From Crossaster papposus (Eukaryota > Echinodermata > Asteroidea > Velatida > Solasteridae), in contig JBAIAA010000120.1 in assembly GCA_037893245.1 (NCBI GenBank), forward strand, positions 930,001 to 994,000: a stretch of DNA of 64,000 bases, read 5' to 3'. Positions 47,935-61,749 of the stretch are shown in pieces. The position numbers and the translations under genes were made by a program. The notes under the pieces were generated by a model, which was not told the origin of the DNA, made no database searches, and saw only the letters and a program-made list of their open reading frames with translations. Numbering within the stretch: the stretch's first letter is position 1; the number at the start of each line of letters is the position of its first letter.

Positions 47935-50813
47935 TAAATGCAAAGGTTTCTTTGTTCAGACCCTTTGATGTATCCCGCGTTAACAATAAAATGTTTGTTT
48001 TCTGAATAGCTTTTATACTAGCTGTATGGGCCGTTTTCAAACCCCAGTTCTGGCTCTGTACGGCTCCATCTCCATTACTGCACGAACAAAGCCAAAATAA
48101 GGACGAAGATTTTTGATAAAAATGAAAGGGCTAATAACCCCTTACAATTTTCCTTTTTCTCTCGTTTTTGATACAAATGCAAGACTAACTAACCCCTTAC
48201 ATTAAAAAAACCAAAAAAAACTGCGTATTTCAGAAATCGAGGTGAATTTGTTCTGATTTATTTTTCAAAACTTTGTCAACGTAGGTGGCGCTATATATTT
48301 AGATTTTTTGTATTCTTCAAATTTTTTAAATAATACATTTTGCCCCCAAATATTCGCACACTTAGCCTTTTTTCATCGATTGATGTTCCTCCTTTATCAA
48401 GGTTAATATTTAGGTCGTTTTGAGAAAAGTACATTTTTGTCCCAATTTTGATAAAAAAGTCCGTTAACCCCTTGTATTTTTTTCAAATTTTAAAAATAAT
48501 ACCTTTTTTCCCCAGAATTCCCAATTTTAGCTTTGTTTTCTTCGATTGATGTTCCTCCTGCATCAAAGATAATATTAAAGTCGTTCTGATAAAAGTCCAT
48601 TTTTACCAAATTTTAATAAAAAAGGTAGGTTAACCCAGTGCATTATTTTTTTAAATTTTACCCAACATTTATATATTTTTGAACCCCAGCTAAGGCTTCG
48701 TCTCGATCCATCACCATTACTGCGTAAACGATGCCAAAAACATAGACGGAGCGGAGATTTGCAAAAACGGCCATGGTAACAAGGCCGATTTGGGAAAAAA
48801 ACATATGCGTTTTGCACGTTCAAGGCTAGTCTTTTTAACAAGCGTTTTGCTTTTAGTGTAAAACTGTGGTGCACGTATACAACCATTAGGAAGGATTTTA
48901 GCCCACACAATGATACTTTGTGGAGAGGAAATTGCACGCTGAACACGAATCTGGTTTCAAAATTAAAAAATTAAAAAATCAAAGATAATATTTAAGTAGT
49001 TTTGAGAAAAGTCAATTTTTGGCACATTGTTGATAAAAAAGGTTGGTTAACCCAATGCATTTTTTTCATATTTTAGCCAACATTTCTATATATTTAAACC
49101 CCAGCTAAGGCTTCGACTGGATCTATCACCATTTCCATAAACGATGCCAAAAACACGGAGCCACGGTTAACAAGGCCGATGTTCGAAAGAACCTACGAGT
49201 TTTGCACGTTCAGGGCTAGTCTTTTTAACAAGCGTTTTTCTTTTTGTGTAATTTAATAGTGCACGTGTATGATTATAAGCTGTTGAAGAGTAGCAGTGTC
49301 GACGGGTAGAAAGAGACCTGTTTTCTTTGTTCAGGTCCTTTGATGTATCCCGCGTTAACAATAAAATGTTTTCTGAATAGCTTTACTAGCTGTATGGGCC
49401 GTTTTCAAACCCCAGCCCAGGCTCTGTCAGGCTCCATCTTTATTACTGCATGAACGAAGCCAAATATAGGGACGAAGTGGAGATTTGAAAAACGGCCACG
49501 GTCACGCGAGGTTAGAAAATCCCTGCGCGTCTTGCATGTACAAGGCTAGTCTTTTTTACAAGCGTTTTTGCATTTGTGTAATTTTGTAGTGCACGTGTAT
49601 CATTATAAGCTGTTGAAGAGTAGCAGTGTCGACGGGTAGAAAGAGACCTGTTTTCTTTGTTCAGGTCCTTTGATGTATCCCGCGTTAACAATAAAATGTT
49701 TTCTGAATAGCTTTACTAGCTGTATGGGCCGTTTTCAAACCACAGCTCTGGCTCATTCTGGCTCCCTCTCAATTACTGCATGAACGAAGCCAAATATAGG
49801 GACGAAGTGGAGATTTGAAAAACGGCCACGGTCACGCGAGGTTAGAAAATCCCTGCGCGTCTTGCATGTACAAGGCTAGTCTTTTTTACAAGCGTTTTTG
49901 CATTTGTGTAATTTTGTAGTGCACGTGTATCATTATAAGCTGTTGAAGAGTAGCAGTGTCGACGGGTAGAAAGAGACCTGTTTTCTTTGTTCAGGTCCTT
50001 TGATGTATCCCGCGTTAACAATAAAATGTTTTCTGAATAGCTTTACTAGCTGTATGGGCCGTTTTCAAACCACAGCTCTGGCTCATTCTGGCTCCCTCTC
50101 AATTACTGCATAAACGAAGCCAAGGAGATAGGGACAAAGTTTTTCAACGTAGGTGGCGCTATATATTTTGAAAATTGTTTTTCTTCGAATTTTCAAAATA
50201 ATACATTTTCCCCCCAAATATTAGCAATTTTAGCTTTGTTTTCATCGATAGATGTTCCTCCTGCATCAAAGATAATATTTAAGTCGTTTTGAGAAAAGTC
50301 AATTTTTGGTCCAATTTTGAAAAAAAAGTGGGTTAACCCCTTGTATTTTTTCCAATTTTCAAAAAATACATATTTTCCCAAATATTAGCAATTTTAGCTT
50401 TGTTTTCATCGATAGATGTTCCTCCTGCATCAAAGATAATATTTAAGTAGTTTTAAGAAAAGTCAATTTTGGGCCCAATTTAGATTTTAAATTTTTCAAA
50501 TAATACTTTTTTTCTCAAAATATTCCCAATTTTAGCTTTGTTTTCATCGATTGATGTTCCTCCTGCATCAAAGATAATATTTAAGTAGTTTTAAGAAAAG
50601 TCAATTTTTGGCCCAATTTTGAAAAAAGGTGGGTTAACCCCTTATATTTTTTCCAATTTTCAAAAAATACATTTTTGTCCCAAATATTAGCAATTTTAGC
50701 TTTGTTTTTATCGATAGATGTTCCTCCTGCATCAAAGACAATATTTAAGTCGTTTTGAGGAAAAGTCAAATTTTGCTCCTTTTTTGAAAAATAAGGTGGG
50801 CTAACCCCTTATA
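47935..50813 (-). repeat. satellite domain, left arm (reverse orientation)
   Basis: Contains, on the minus strand, the same monomers as the right arm. Family B (ATTTTATTGTTAACGCGGGA...) is at about 47940-48110, 48690-48960, 49080-49370, 49371-49700, 49701-50040 and 50041-50130; family A lies between and after (48230-48680, 50139-50813). The linker motif GCGCCACCTACGTTGA appears inverted at 48286 and 50146. Units at 49371-50040 are near-identical neighbours of about 340 bp. Confidence 0.85.
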
Positions 50814-51495
50814 TCAATCGATGAAAACAAAGCTAAAATTGTTAATATTTGGGACAAAAATGTATTTTTTTGAAAATTGGAAAAAATATAAGGGGTTAAC
50901 CCACTTTTTTTTCAAAATTGGGCGAAAAATTGACTTTTCTTAAAACTACTTAAATATTATCTTTGATGCAGGAGGAACATCTATCGATGAAAACAAAGAT
51001 AAAATTGCTAATATTTGGGACAAAAATGTATTTTTTGAAAATTGGAAAAAATACAAGGGGTTAACCCACTTTTTTTCAAAATTGGGCCAAAAATTGACTT
51101 TTCTTAAAACTACTTAAATATTATCTTTGATGCAGGAGGAACATCAATCGATGAAAACAAAGCTAAAATTGGGAATATTTGGAGAAAAAAAGTATTATTT
51201 TAAAAATTTAAAATCTAAATGGGGCCAAAAATTGACTTTTCTCAAAACGACTTAAATATTATCTTTGATGCAGGAGGAACATCTATCGATGAAAACAAAG
51301 ATAAAATTGCTAATATTTGGGACAAAAATGTATTTTTTGAAAATTGGAAAAAATATAAGGGGTTAACCCACCTTTTTTGTCAAAAAAGGGCCAAAAATGT
51401 ACTTTTCTTAAAACGAATTATCTTTGATGCAAGAGGAACATCATTCAATGAAAACAAAGCTATAATTGCGAATATTTGGGGGGGAAATGTATTAT
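50814..51495 (+). repeat. satellite family A, first block of right arm
   Basis: A-units in two lengths: about 170-180 bp (ending GGGGTTAACCCAC) and about 127 bp (with AGTATTATTTTAAAAATTT). Common core: AACATCTATCGATGAAAACA and GACTTTTCTCAAAACGAC. The inversion point lies at its left edge. Confidence 0.85.
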
Positions 51496-51790
51496 TTTGA
51501 AAATTTGAAGAAAAAACAATTTCAAAATATATAGCGCCACCTACGTTGAAAAATAGAAAGTTTTGAAAAAAAAATCTGAAAAAATTCACCTCGATTTTCG
51601 AAATACGCACAATTTTAAAATTTTGAAACCAGATTCGTGTTCAGCGTGCAATTTCCTCTCCAAAAAGTATCATTGTGTTGGCTAAAATCCTTCCTAAGGG
51701 CTGTATTTCAAGAGTTTCTGCTTCAAAAATCACCATTCAGAGGCACTCAAGCGTGAAAAAAGATAGCGGAGTTTAATCCTTTCCCATGAA
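51496..51790 (+). repeat. satellite linker segment C (copy 1)
   Basis: TATAGCGCCACCTACGTTGA, then CTCGATTTTCGAAATACGC, ACCAGATTCGTGTTCAGCG and GAGGCACTCAAGCGTG. Recurs at about 55500, 57225 and 59400, always between A and B blocks; truncated at 61372. Confidence 0.85.
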
Positions 51791-52790
51791 TGAAACCATT
51801 TTATTGTTAACGCGGGATACATCAAAGGACCTAAACAAAGAAAACAGGTCTCTTTCTACCCGTCGACACTGCTACTCATCATTAGCTTATAATACTACAC
51901 GTGCACTACAAAATTACACAAAAAGAAAAACGCTTGTAAAAAAGACTAGCCTTGCGCATGCAAGACGCTTAGGGATTTTCCAACCTCGCGTTACCGTGGC
52001 CGTTTTTCAAATCTGAACTTTGTCCCTATCTCCTTGGCTTCGTTTATGCAGTAATTGAGAGGGAGCCGGAATGAGCCAGAGCTGTGGTTTGAAAACGGCC
52101 CATACAGCTAGTAAAGCTATTCAGAAAACATTTTATTGTTAACGCGGGATACATCAAAGGACCTGAACAAAGAAAACAGGTCTCTTTCTACCCGTCGACA
52201 CTGCTACTCATCAATAGCTTATAATACTACACGTGCACTACAAAATTACAAAAAAAGAAAAACGCTTGTAAAAAAGACTAGCCTGGCCTTGTACATGCAA
52301 GACGCACAGGGATTTTCTAACCTCGCGTGACCGTTGCCGTTTTTCAAATCTCAACTTCGTCCCTATATTTGGCTTCGTTCATGCAGTAATAAAGATGGAG
52401 CCTGACAGAGCCTGGGCTGGGGTTTGAAAACGGCCCATACAGCTAGTAAAGCTATTCAGAAAACATTTTATTGTTAACGCGGGATACATCAAAGGACCTG
52501 AACAAAGAAAACAGGTCTCTTTCTACCCGTCGACACTGCTACTCTTCAACAGCTTATAATGATACACGTGCACTATTAAATTACACAAAAAGAAAAACGC
52601 TTGTTAAAAAGACTAGCCCTGAACGTGCAAAACTCATAGGTTTTTTTCGAACATCGGCCTTGTTAACCGTGGCTGTTTTTCAAATATGTTCCGTCTATGT
52701 TTTCGCATCGTTTATGAAAATGGTGATAGATCCAGACGAAGCCTTAGCTGGGTTTTAAATATATAGAAATGTTGGTTAAAATATAAAAAA
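51791..52790 (+). repeat. satellite family B triplet (b1-b2-b3)
   Basis: Three related units of about 340 bp, each starting TTATTGTTAACGCGGGATAC. They differ inside: b1 has CGCATGCAAGACGC, b2 has CTTGTACATGCAAGACGC, b3 has GAACGTGCAAAACTCATAGG. Frames such as LTRDTSKDLNKENRSLSTRR repeat in each but have no known domain and no start or splice context. Confidence 0.85.
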
Positions 52791-55499
52791 ATGCATTGGG
52801 TTAACCAACTTTTTTTATCAACAATGTGCCCAAAATTGACTTTTCTCAAAACGACTTAAATATTATCTTTGATGCAGGAGGAACATCTATCGATGAAAAC
52901 AAAGCTAAAATTGCTAATATTTGGGACAAAAATGTATTTTTTGAAAATTGGAAAAAATATAAGGGGTTAACCCACTTTTTTTTCAAAATTGGGCCCAAAA
53001 TTGACTTTTCTTAAAACTACTTAAATATTATCTTTGATGCAGGAGGAACATCAATCGATGAAAACAAAGCTAAAATTGGGAATATTTGGAGAAAAAAAGT
53101 ATTATTTTAAAAATTTAAAATCTAAATGGGGCCAAAAATTGACTTTTCTCAAAACGACTTAAATATTATCTTTGATGCAGGAGGAACATCTATCGATGAA
53201 AACAAAGCTAAAATTGCTAATATTTGGAGAAAAAAAGTATTATTTTAAAAATTTAAAATCTAAATGGGGCCAAAAATTGACTTTTCTCAAAACGACTTAA
53301 ATATTATCTTTGATGCAGGAGGAACATCAATCGATGAAAACAAAGCTAAAATTGCTAATATTTGGGACAAAAATGTATTTTTTGAAAATTTGAAAAAATA
53401 TAAGGGGTTAACCAACTTTTTTTATCAACAATGTGCCCAAAATTGACTTTTCTCAAAACTACTTAAATATTATCTTTGATGCAGGAGGAACATCAATCGA
53501 TGAAAACAAAGCTAAAATTGGGAATATTTGGAGAAAAAAAGTATTATTTTAAATTTAAAATCTAAATGGGGCCAAACATTGACTTTTCTCAAAACGACTT
53601 AAATATTATCTTTGATGCAGGAGGAACATCTATCGATGAAAACAAAGCTAAAATTGCTAATATTTGGAGAAAAAAAGTATTATTTTAAAAATTTAAAATC
53701 TAAATGGGGCCAAAAATTGACTTTTCTCAAAACGACTTAAATATTATCTTTGATGCAGGAGGAACATCTATCGATGAAAACAAAGCTAAAATTGCTAATA
53801 TTTGGGACAAAAATGTATTTTTTAAAAATTGGAAAAAATATAAGGGGTTAACCCACTTTTTTTTCAAAATTGGGCCCAAAATTGACTTTTCTTAAAACTA
53901 CTTAAATATTATCTTTGATGCAGGAGGAACATCAATCGATGAAAACAAAGCTAAAATTGGGAATATTTGGAGAAAAAAAGTATTATTTTAAAAATTTAAA
54001 ATCTAAATGGGGCCAAAAATTGACTTTTCTCAAAACGACTTAAATATTATCTTTGATGCAGGAGGAACATCTATCGATGAAAACAAAGCTAAAATTGCTA
54101 ATATTTGGAGAAAAAAAGTATTATTTTAAAAATTTAAAATCTAAATGGGGCCAAAAATTGACTTTTCTCAAAACGACTTAAATATTATCTTTGATGCAGG
54201 AGGAACATCAATCGATGAAAACAAAGCTAAAATTGCTAATATTTGGGACAAAAATGTATTTTTTGAAAATTTGAAAAAATATAAGGGGTTAACCAACTTT
54301 TTTTATCAACAATGTGCCCAAAATTGACTTTTCTCAAAACTACTTAAATATTATCTTTGATGCAGGAGGAACATCAATCGATGAAAACAAAGCTAAAATT
54401 GGGAATATTTGGAGAAAAAAAGTATTATTTTAAATTTAAAATCTAAATGGGGCCAAACATTGACTTTTCTCAAAACGACTTAAATATTATCTTTGATGCA
54501 GGAGGAACATCTATCGATGAAAACAAAGCTAAAATTGCTAATATTTGGAGAAAAAAAGTATTATTTTAAAAATTTAAAATCTAAATGGGGCCAAAAATTG
54601 ACTTTTCTCAAAACGACTTAAATATTATCTTTGATGCAGGAGGAACATCTATCGATGAAAACAAAGCTAAAATTGCTAATATTTGGGACAAAAATGTATT
54701 TTTTAAAAATTGGAAAAAATATAAGGGGTTAACCCACTTTTTTTTCAAAATTGGGCCCAAAATTGACTTTTCTTAAAACTACTTAAATATTATCTTTGAT
54801 GCAAGAGGAACATCAATCGATGAAAACAAAGCTAAAATTGCTAATATTTGGGACAAAAATGTATTTTTTGAAAATTTGAAAAAATATAAGGGGTTAACCC
54901 ACTTTTTTTTCAAAATTGGGCCCAAAATTGACTTTTCTTAAAACTACTTAAATATTATCTTGGATGCAGGAGGAACATCAATCGATGAAAACAAAGCTAA
55001 AATTGCTAATATTTGGGACAAAAATGTATTTTTTGAAAATTTGAAAAAATATAAGGGGTTAACCCACTTTTTTTTCAAAATTGGGCCCAAAATTGACTTT
55101 TCTTAAAACTACTTAAATATTATCTTGGATGCAGGAGGAACATCAATCGATGAAAACAAAGCTAAAATTGGGAATATTTGGAGAAAAAAAGTATTATTTT
55201 AAAAATTTAAAATCTAAATGGGGCCAAAAATTGACTTTTTTCAAAACGACTTAAATATTATCTTTGATGCAGGAGGAACATCTATCGATGAAAACAAAGC
55301 TAAAATTGCTAATATTTGGGACAAAAATTTATTTTTTGAAAATTGGAAAAAATATAAGGGGTTAACCCACCTTTTTGTCAAAAAAGGGCCAAAAATGTAC
55401 TTTTCTTAAAACGACTTAAATATTATCTTTGATGCAAGAGGAACATCATTCAATGAAAACAAAGCTATAATTGCGAATATTTGGGGGGGAAATGTATTA
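52791..55499 (+). repeat. satellite family A, long block with 881-bp higher-order repeat
   Basis: A-units in long and short forms. A block of 881 bp is duplicated in tandem with almost no change: 53264 and 54145 match, as do 53704 and 54585. Confidence 0.85.
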
Positions 55500-56435
55500 T
55501 TTTGAAAATTTGAAGAAAAAACAATTTCAAAATATATAGCGCCACCTACGTTGAAAAATAGAAAGTTTTGAAAAAAAAATCTGAAAAAATTCACCTCGAT
55601 TTTCGAAATACGCACAATTTTAAAATTTTGAAACCAGATTCGTGTTCAGCGTGCAATTTCCTCTCCAAAAAGTATCATTGTGTTGGCTAAAATCCTTCCT
55701 AAGGGCTGTATTTCAAGAGTTTCTGCTTCAAAAATCACCATTCAGAGGCACTCAAGCGTGAAAAAAGATAGCGGAGTTTAATCCTTTCCCATGAATGAAA
55801 ACATTTTATTGTTAACGCGGGATACATCAAAGGACCTGAACAAAGAAAACAGGTCTCTTTCTACCCGTCGACACTGCTACTCATCAATAGCTTATAATAC
55901 TACACGTGCACTACAAAATTACAAAAAAAGTAAAACGCTTGTAAAAAAGACTAGCCTGGCCTTGTACATGCAAGACGCACAGGGATTTTCTAACCTCGCG
56001 TGACCGTTGCCGTTTTTCAAATCTCAACTTCGTCCCTATATTTGGCTTCGTTCATGCAGTAATAAAGATGGAGCCTGACAGAGCCTGGGCTGGGGTTTGA
56101 AAACGGCCCATACAGCTAGTAAAGCTATTCAGAAAACATTTTATTGTTAACGCGGGATACATCAAAGGACCTGAACAAAGAAAACAGGTCTCTTTCTACC
56201 CGTCGACACTGCTACTCTTCAACAGCTTATAATGATACACGTGCACTATTAAATTACACAAAAAGAAAAACGCTTGTTAAAAAGACTAGCCCTGAACGTG
56301 CAAAACTCATAGGTTTTTTTCGAACATCGGCCTTGTTAACCGTGGCTGTTTTTCAAATATGTTCCGTCTATGTTTTCGCATCGTTTATGAAAATGGTGAT
56401 AGATCCAGACGAAGCCTTAGCTGGGTTTTAAATAT
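55500..56435 (+). repeat. satellite linker C plus B pair (b2-b3, b1 missing)
   Basis: C segment 55500-55795, then only b2 and b3. The sequence passes from the end of C directly into a b2-type unit, the expected product of unequal crossing-over between b1 and b2. Confidence 0.82.
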
Positions 56436-57224
56436 AATAGAAATGTTGGTTAAAATATAAAAAAATGCATTGGGTTAATACCAACTTTTTTTATCAACAA
56501 TGTGCCCAAAATTGACTTTTCTCAAAACTACTTAAATATTATCTTTGATGCAGGAGGAACATCTATCGATGAAAACAAAGCTAAAATTGCTAATATTTGG
56601 AGAAAAAAAGTATTATTTTAAAAATTTAAAATCTAAATGGGGCCAAAAATTGACTTTTCTCAAAACGACTTAAATATTATCTTTGATGCAGGAGGAACAT
56701 CTATCGATGAAAACAAAGCTAAAATTGCTAATATTTGGGACAAAAATGTATTTTTTAAAAATTGGAAAAAATATAAGGGGTTAACCCACTTTTTTTTCAA
56801 AATTGGGCCCAAAATTGACTTTTCTTAAAACTACTTAAATATTATCTTGGATGCAGGAGGAACATCAATCGATGAAAACAAAGCTAAAATTGGGAATATT
56901 TGGAGAAAAAAAGTATTATTTTAAAAATTTAAAATCTAAATGGGGCCAAAAATTGACTTTTCTCAAAACGACTTAAATATTATCTTTGATGCAGGAGGAA
57001 CATCTATCGATGAAAACAAAGCTAAAATTGCTAATATTTGGGACAAAAATTTATTTTTTGAAAATTGGAAAAAATATAAGGGGTTAACCCACCTTTTTGT
57101 CAAAAAAGGGCCAAAAATGTACTTTTCTTAAAACGACTTAAATATTATCTTTGATGCAAGAGGAACATCATTCAATGAAAACAAAGCTATAATTGCGAAT
57201 ATTTGGGGGGAAAATGTATTATTT
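56436..57224 (+). repeat. satellite family A, third block
   Basis: Five or so A-units, long and short forms, ending in the variant with AACATCATTCAATGAAAACA that always precedes linker C. Confidence 0.82.
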
Positions 57225-58490
57225 TGAAAATTTGAAGAAAAACAATTTCAAAATATATAGCGCCACCTACGTTGAAAAATAAAAAGTTTTGGAAAAAAAA
57301 TCTGAAAAAATTCACCTCGATTTTCGAAATACGCACAATTTTAAAATTTTGAAACCAGATTCGTGTTCAGCGTGCAATTTCCTCTCCAAAAAGTATCATT
57401 GTGTTGGCTAAAATCCTTCCTAAGGGCTGTATTTCAAGAGTTTCTGCTTCAAAAATCACCATTCAGAGGCACTCAAGCGTGAAAAAAGATAGCGGAGTTT
57501 AATCCTTTCCCATGAATGAAAACATTTTATTGTTAACGCGGGATACATCAAAGGACCTGAACAAAGAAAACAGGTCTCTTTCTACCCGTCGACACTGCTA
57601 CTCATCATTAGCTTATAATACTACACGTGCACTACAAAATTACACAAAAAGAAAAACGCTTGTAAAAAAGACTAGCCTTGCGCATGCAAGACGCTTAGGG
57701 ATTTTCCAACCTCGCGTTACCGTGGCCGTTTTTCAAATCTGAACTTTGTCCCTATCTCCTTGGCTTCGTTTATGCAGTAATTGAGAGGGAGCCAGAATGA
57801 GCCAGAGCTGTGGTTTGAAAACGGCCCATACAGCTAGTAAAGCTATTCAGAAAACATTTTATTGTTAACGCGGGATACATCAAAGGACCTGAACAAAGAA
57901 AACAGGTCTCTTTCTACCCGTCGACACTGCTACTCATCAATAGCTTATAATACTACACGTGCACTACAAAATTACAAAAAAAGTAAAACGCTTGTAAAAA
58001 AGACTAGCCTGGCCTTGTACATGCAAGACGCACAGGGATTTTCTAACCTCGCGTGACCGTTGCCGTTTTTCAAATCTCAACTTCGTCCCTATATTTGGCT
58101 TCGTTCATGCAGTAATAAAGATGGAGCCTGACAGAGCCTAGGCTGGGGTTTGAAAACGGCCCATACAGCTAGTAAAGCTATTCAGAAAACATTTTATTGT
58201 TAACGCGGGATACATCAAAGGACCTGAACAAAGAAAACAGGTCTCTTTCTACCCGTCGACACTGCTACTCTTCAACAGCTTATAATGATACACGTGCACT
58301 ATTAAATTACACAAAAAGAAAAACGCTTGTTAAAAAGACTAGCCCTGAACGTGCAAAACTCATAGGTTTTTTTCGAACATCGGCCTTGTTAACCGTGGCT
58401 GTTTTTCAAATATGTTCCGTCTATGTTTTCGCATCGTTTATGAAAATGGTGATAGATCCAGACGAAGCCTTAGCTGGGTTTTAAATATAT
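57225..58490 (+). repeat. satellite linker C plus B triplet
   Basis: C 57225-57515, then b1, b2, b3. Nearly identical to 51496-52790. Confidence 0.85.
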
Positions 58491-59400
58491 AGAAATGTTG
58501 GTTAAAATATAAAAAAATGCATTGGGTTAACCAACTTTTTTTATCAACAATGTGCCCAAAATTGACTTTTCTCAAAACTACTTAAATATTATCTTTGATG
58601 CAGGAGGAACATCAATCGATGAAAACAAAGCTAAAATTGGGAATATTTGGAGAAAAAAAGTATTATTTTAAAAATTTAAAATCTAAATGGGGCCAAAAAT
58701 TGACTTTTCTCAAAACGACTTAAATATTATCTTTGATGCAGGAGGAACATCTATCGATGAAAACAAAGCTAAAATTGCTAATATTTGGAGAAAAAAAGTA
58801 TTATTTTAAAAATTTAAAATCTAAATGGGGCCAAAAATTGACTTTTCTCAAAACGACTTAAATATTATCTTTGATGCAGGAGGAACATCTATCGATGAAA
58901 ACAAAGCTAAAATTGCTAATATTTGGGACAAAAATGTATTTTTTTAAAATTGGAAAAAATATAAGGGGTTAACCCACTTTTTTTTCAAAATTGGGCCCAA
59001 AATTGACTTTTCTTAAAACTACTTAAATATTATCTTGGATGCAGGAGGAACATCAATCGATGAAAACAAAGCTAAAATTGGGAATATTTGGAGAAAAAAA
59101 GTATTATTTTAAAAATTTAAAATCTAAATGGGGCCAAAAATTGACTTTTCTCAAAACGACTTAAATATTATCTTTGATGCAGGAGGAACATCTATCGATG
59201 AAAACAAAGCTAAAATTGCTAATATTTGGGACAAAAATTTATTTTTTGAAAATTGGAAAAAATATAAGGGGTTAACCCACCTTTTTGTCAAAAAAGGGCC
59301 AAAAATGTACTTTTCTTAAAACGACTTAAATATTATCTTTGATGCAAGAGGAACATCATTCAATGAAAACAAAGCTATAATTGCGAATATTTGGGGGGAA
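58491..59400 (+). repeat. satellite family A, fourth block
   Basis: A-units in the same order as 56436-57224, with an extra short unit. Confidence 0.82.
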
Positions 59401-60675
59401 AATGTATTATTTTGAAAATTTGAAGAAAAACAATTTCAAAATATATAGCGCCACCTACGTTGAAAAATAGAAAGTTTTGGAAAAAAAATCTGAAAAAATT
59501 CACCTCGATTTTCGAAATACGCACAATTTTAAAATTTTGAAACCAGATTCGTGTTTAGCGTGCAATTTCCTCTCCAAAAAGTATCATTGTGTTGGCTAAA
59601 ATCCTTCCTAAGGGCTGTATTTCAAGAGTTTCTGCTTCAAAAATCACCATTCAGAGGCACTCAAGCGTGAAAAAAGATAGCGGAGTTTAATCCTTTCCCA
59701 TGAATGAAAACATTTTATTGTTAACGCGGGATACATCAAAGGACCTGAACAAAGAAAACAGGTCTCTTTCTACCCGTCGACACTGCTACTCATCATTAGC
59801 TTATAATACTACACGTGCACTACAAAATTACACAAAAAGAAAAACGCTTGTAAAAAAGACTAGCCTTGCGCATGCAAGAGCTTAGGGATTTTCCAACCTC
59901 GCGTTACCGTGGCCGTTTTTCAAATCTGAACTTTGTCCCTATCTCCTTGGCTTCGTTTATGCAGTAATTGAGAGGGAGCCGGAATAAGCCAGAGCTGTGG
60001 TTTGAAAACGGCCCATACAGCTAGTAAAGCTATTCAGAAAACATTTTATTGTTAACGCGGGATACATCAAAGGACCTGAACAAAGAAAACAGGTCTCTTT
60101 CTACCCGTCGACACTGCTACTCATCAACAGCTTATAATACTACACGTGCACTACAACATTACAAAAAAAGTAAAACGCTTGTAAAAAAGACTAGCCTGGC
60201 CTTGTACATGCAAGACGCACAGGGATTTTCTAACCTCGCGTGACCGTTGCCGTTTTTCAAATCTCAACTTCGTCCCTATATTTGGCTTCGTTCATGCAGT
60301 AATAAAGATGGAGCCTGACAGAGCCTAGGCTGGGGTTTGAAAACGGCCCATACAGCTAGTAAAGCTATTCAGAAAACATTTTATTGTTAACGCGGGATAC
60401 ATCAAAGGACCTGAACAAAGAAAACAGGTCTCTTTCTACCCGTCGACACTGCTACTCTTCAACAGCTTATAATGATACACGTGCACTATTAAATTACACA
60501 AAAAGAAAAACGCTTGTTAAAAAGACTAGCCCTGAACGTGCAAAACTCATAGGTTTTTTTCGAACATCGGCCTTGTTAACCGTGGCTGTTTTTCAAATAT
60601 GTTCCGTCTATGTTTTCGCATCGTTTATGAAAATGGTGATAGATCCAGACGAAGCCTTAGCTGGGTTTTAAATAT
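59401..60675 (+). repeat. satellite linker C plus B triplet, last copy
   Basis: C 59401-59705, then b1 with a one-base loss near 59880, b2 and b3. Confidence 0.85.
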
Positions 60676-61600
60676 ATAGAAATGTTGGTTAAAATATAAA
60701 AAAATGCATTGGGTTAACCAACTTTTTTTATCAACAATGTGCCCAAAATTGACTTTTCTCAAAACTACTTAAATATTATCTTTGATGCAGGAGGAACATC
60801 AATCGATGAAAACAAAGCTAAAATTGGGAATATTTGGAGAAAAAAAGTATTATTTTAAAAATTTAAAATCTAAATGGGGCCAAAAATTGACTTTTCTCAA
60901 AACGACTTAAATATTATCTTTGATGCAGGAGGAACATCTATCGATGAAAACAAAGCTAAAATTGGGAATATTTGGAGAAAAAAAGTATTATTTTAAAAAT
61001 TTAAAATCTAAATGGGGCCAAAAATTGACTTTTCTCAAAACGACTTAAATATTATCTTTGATGCAGGAGGAACATCTATCGATGAAAACAAAGCTAAAAT
61101 TGCTAATATTTGGGACAAAAATGTATTTTTTAAAAATTGGAAAAAATATAAGGGGTTAACCCACCTTTTTTGTCAAAAAAGGGCCAAAAATGTACTTTTC
61201 TTAAAACGACTTAAATATTATCTTTGATGCAAGAGGAACATCATTCAATGAAAACAAAGCTATAATTGCGAATATTTGGGGGGAAAATGTATTATTTTGA
61301 AAATTTGAAGAAAAAACAATTTCAAAATATATAGCGCCACCTACGTTGAAAAATAGAAAGTTTTGAAAAAAAAATCTGACTTTTCTCAAAACGACTTAAA
61401 TATTATCTTTAAGTCGGAACAGGAACATCAATCGATGAAAACAAAGCAAAAATTAGGAATATTTGGTGAAAAAATGTATTTTTTCAAAATTTTAAATCTA
61501 AATTGGGCCAAAAATTTACTTTTATCGAAAGGACTTCAATATTATCTTTGATGCAAGAGGAACATCATTCAATGAAAACAAAGCTAAAGCTATCAAGGTA
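60676..61600 (+). repeat. satellite family A, last block and array end
   Basis: A-units, then a truncated linker C (61320-61372) that switches mid-sequence into an A-unit, followed by two diverged A-units. Past about 61600 only a B-like fragment (ATGCAGTAATGGTGATGG, GTTTGAAAACGGCCC) remains to about 61695. Confidence 0.82.
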
Positions 61601-61749
61601 TATTGTTTCGTCTTTGCTTTGGTTTCTTTCATGCAGTAATGGTGATGGTGATGGAGCCGGGTACGGAGCCTAATCTGGGGTTTGAAAACGGCCCAAGGAT
61701 AGCTATTTTTAGACTTTTGAACAAATAGCGCCCTTTTGGTTGTCTCCTG

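Noticed and set aside
51786..60671. Repeated frames MLTRDTSKDLNKENRSLSTR as genes
   Set aside because: B-satellite monomers. Neighbouring units have the frame at arbitrary lengths and no conserved end.
53264..61227. Repeated frame beginning MGPKIDFSQNDLNIIFDAGG, as a gene family
   Set aside because: It is the A-satellite monomer in one frame. Copies look alike because the array is young; no splice, signal or domain features.
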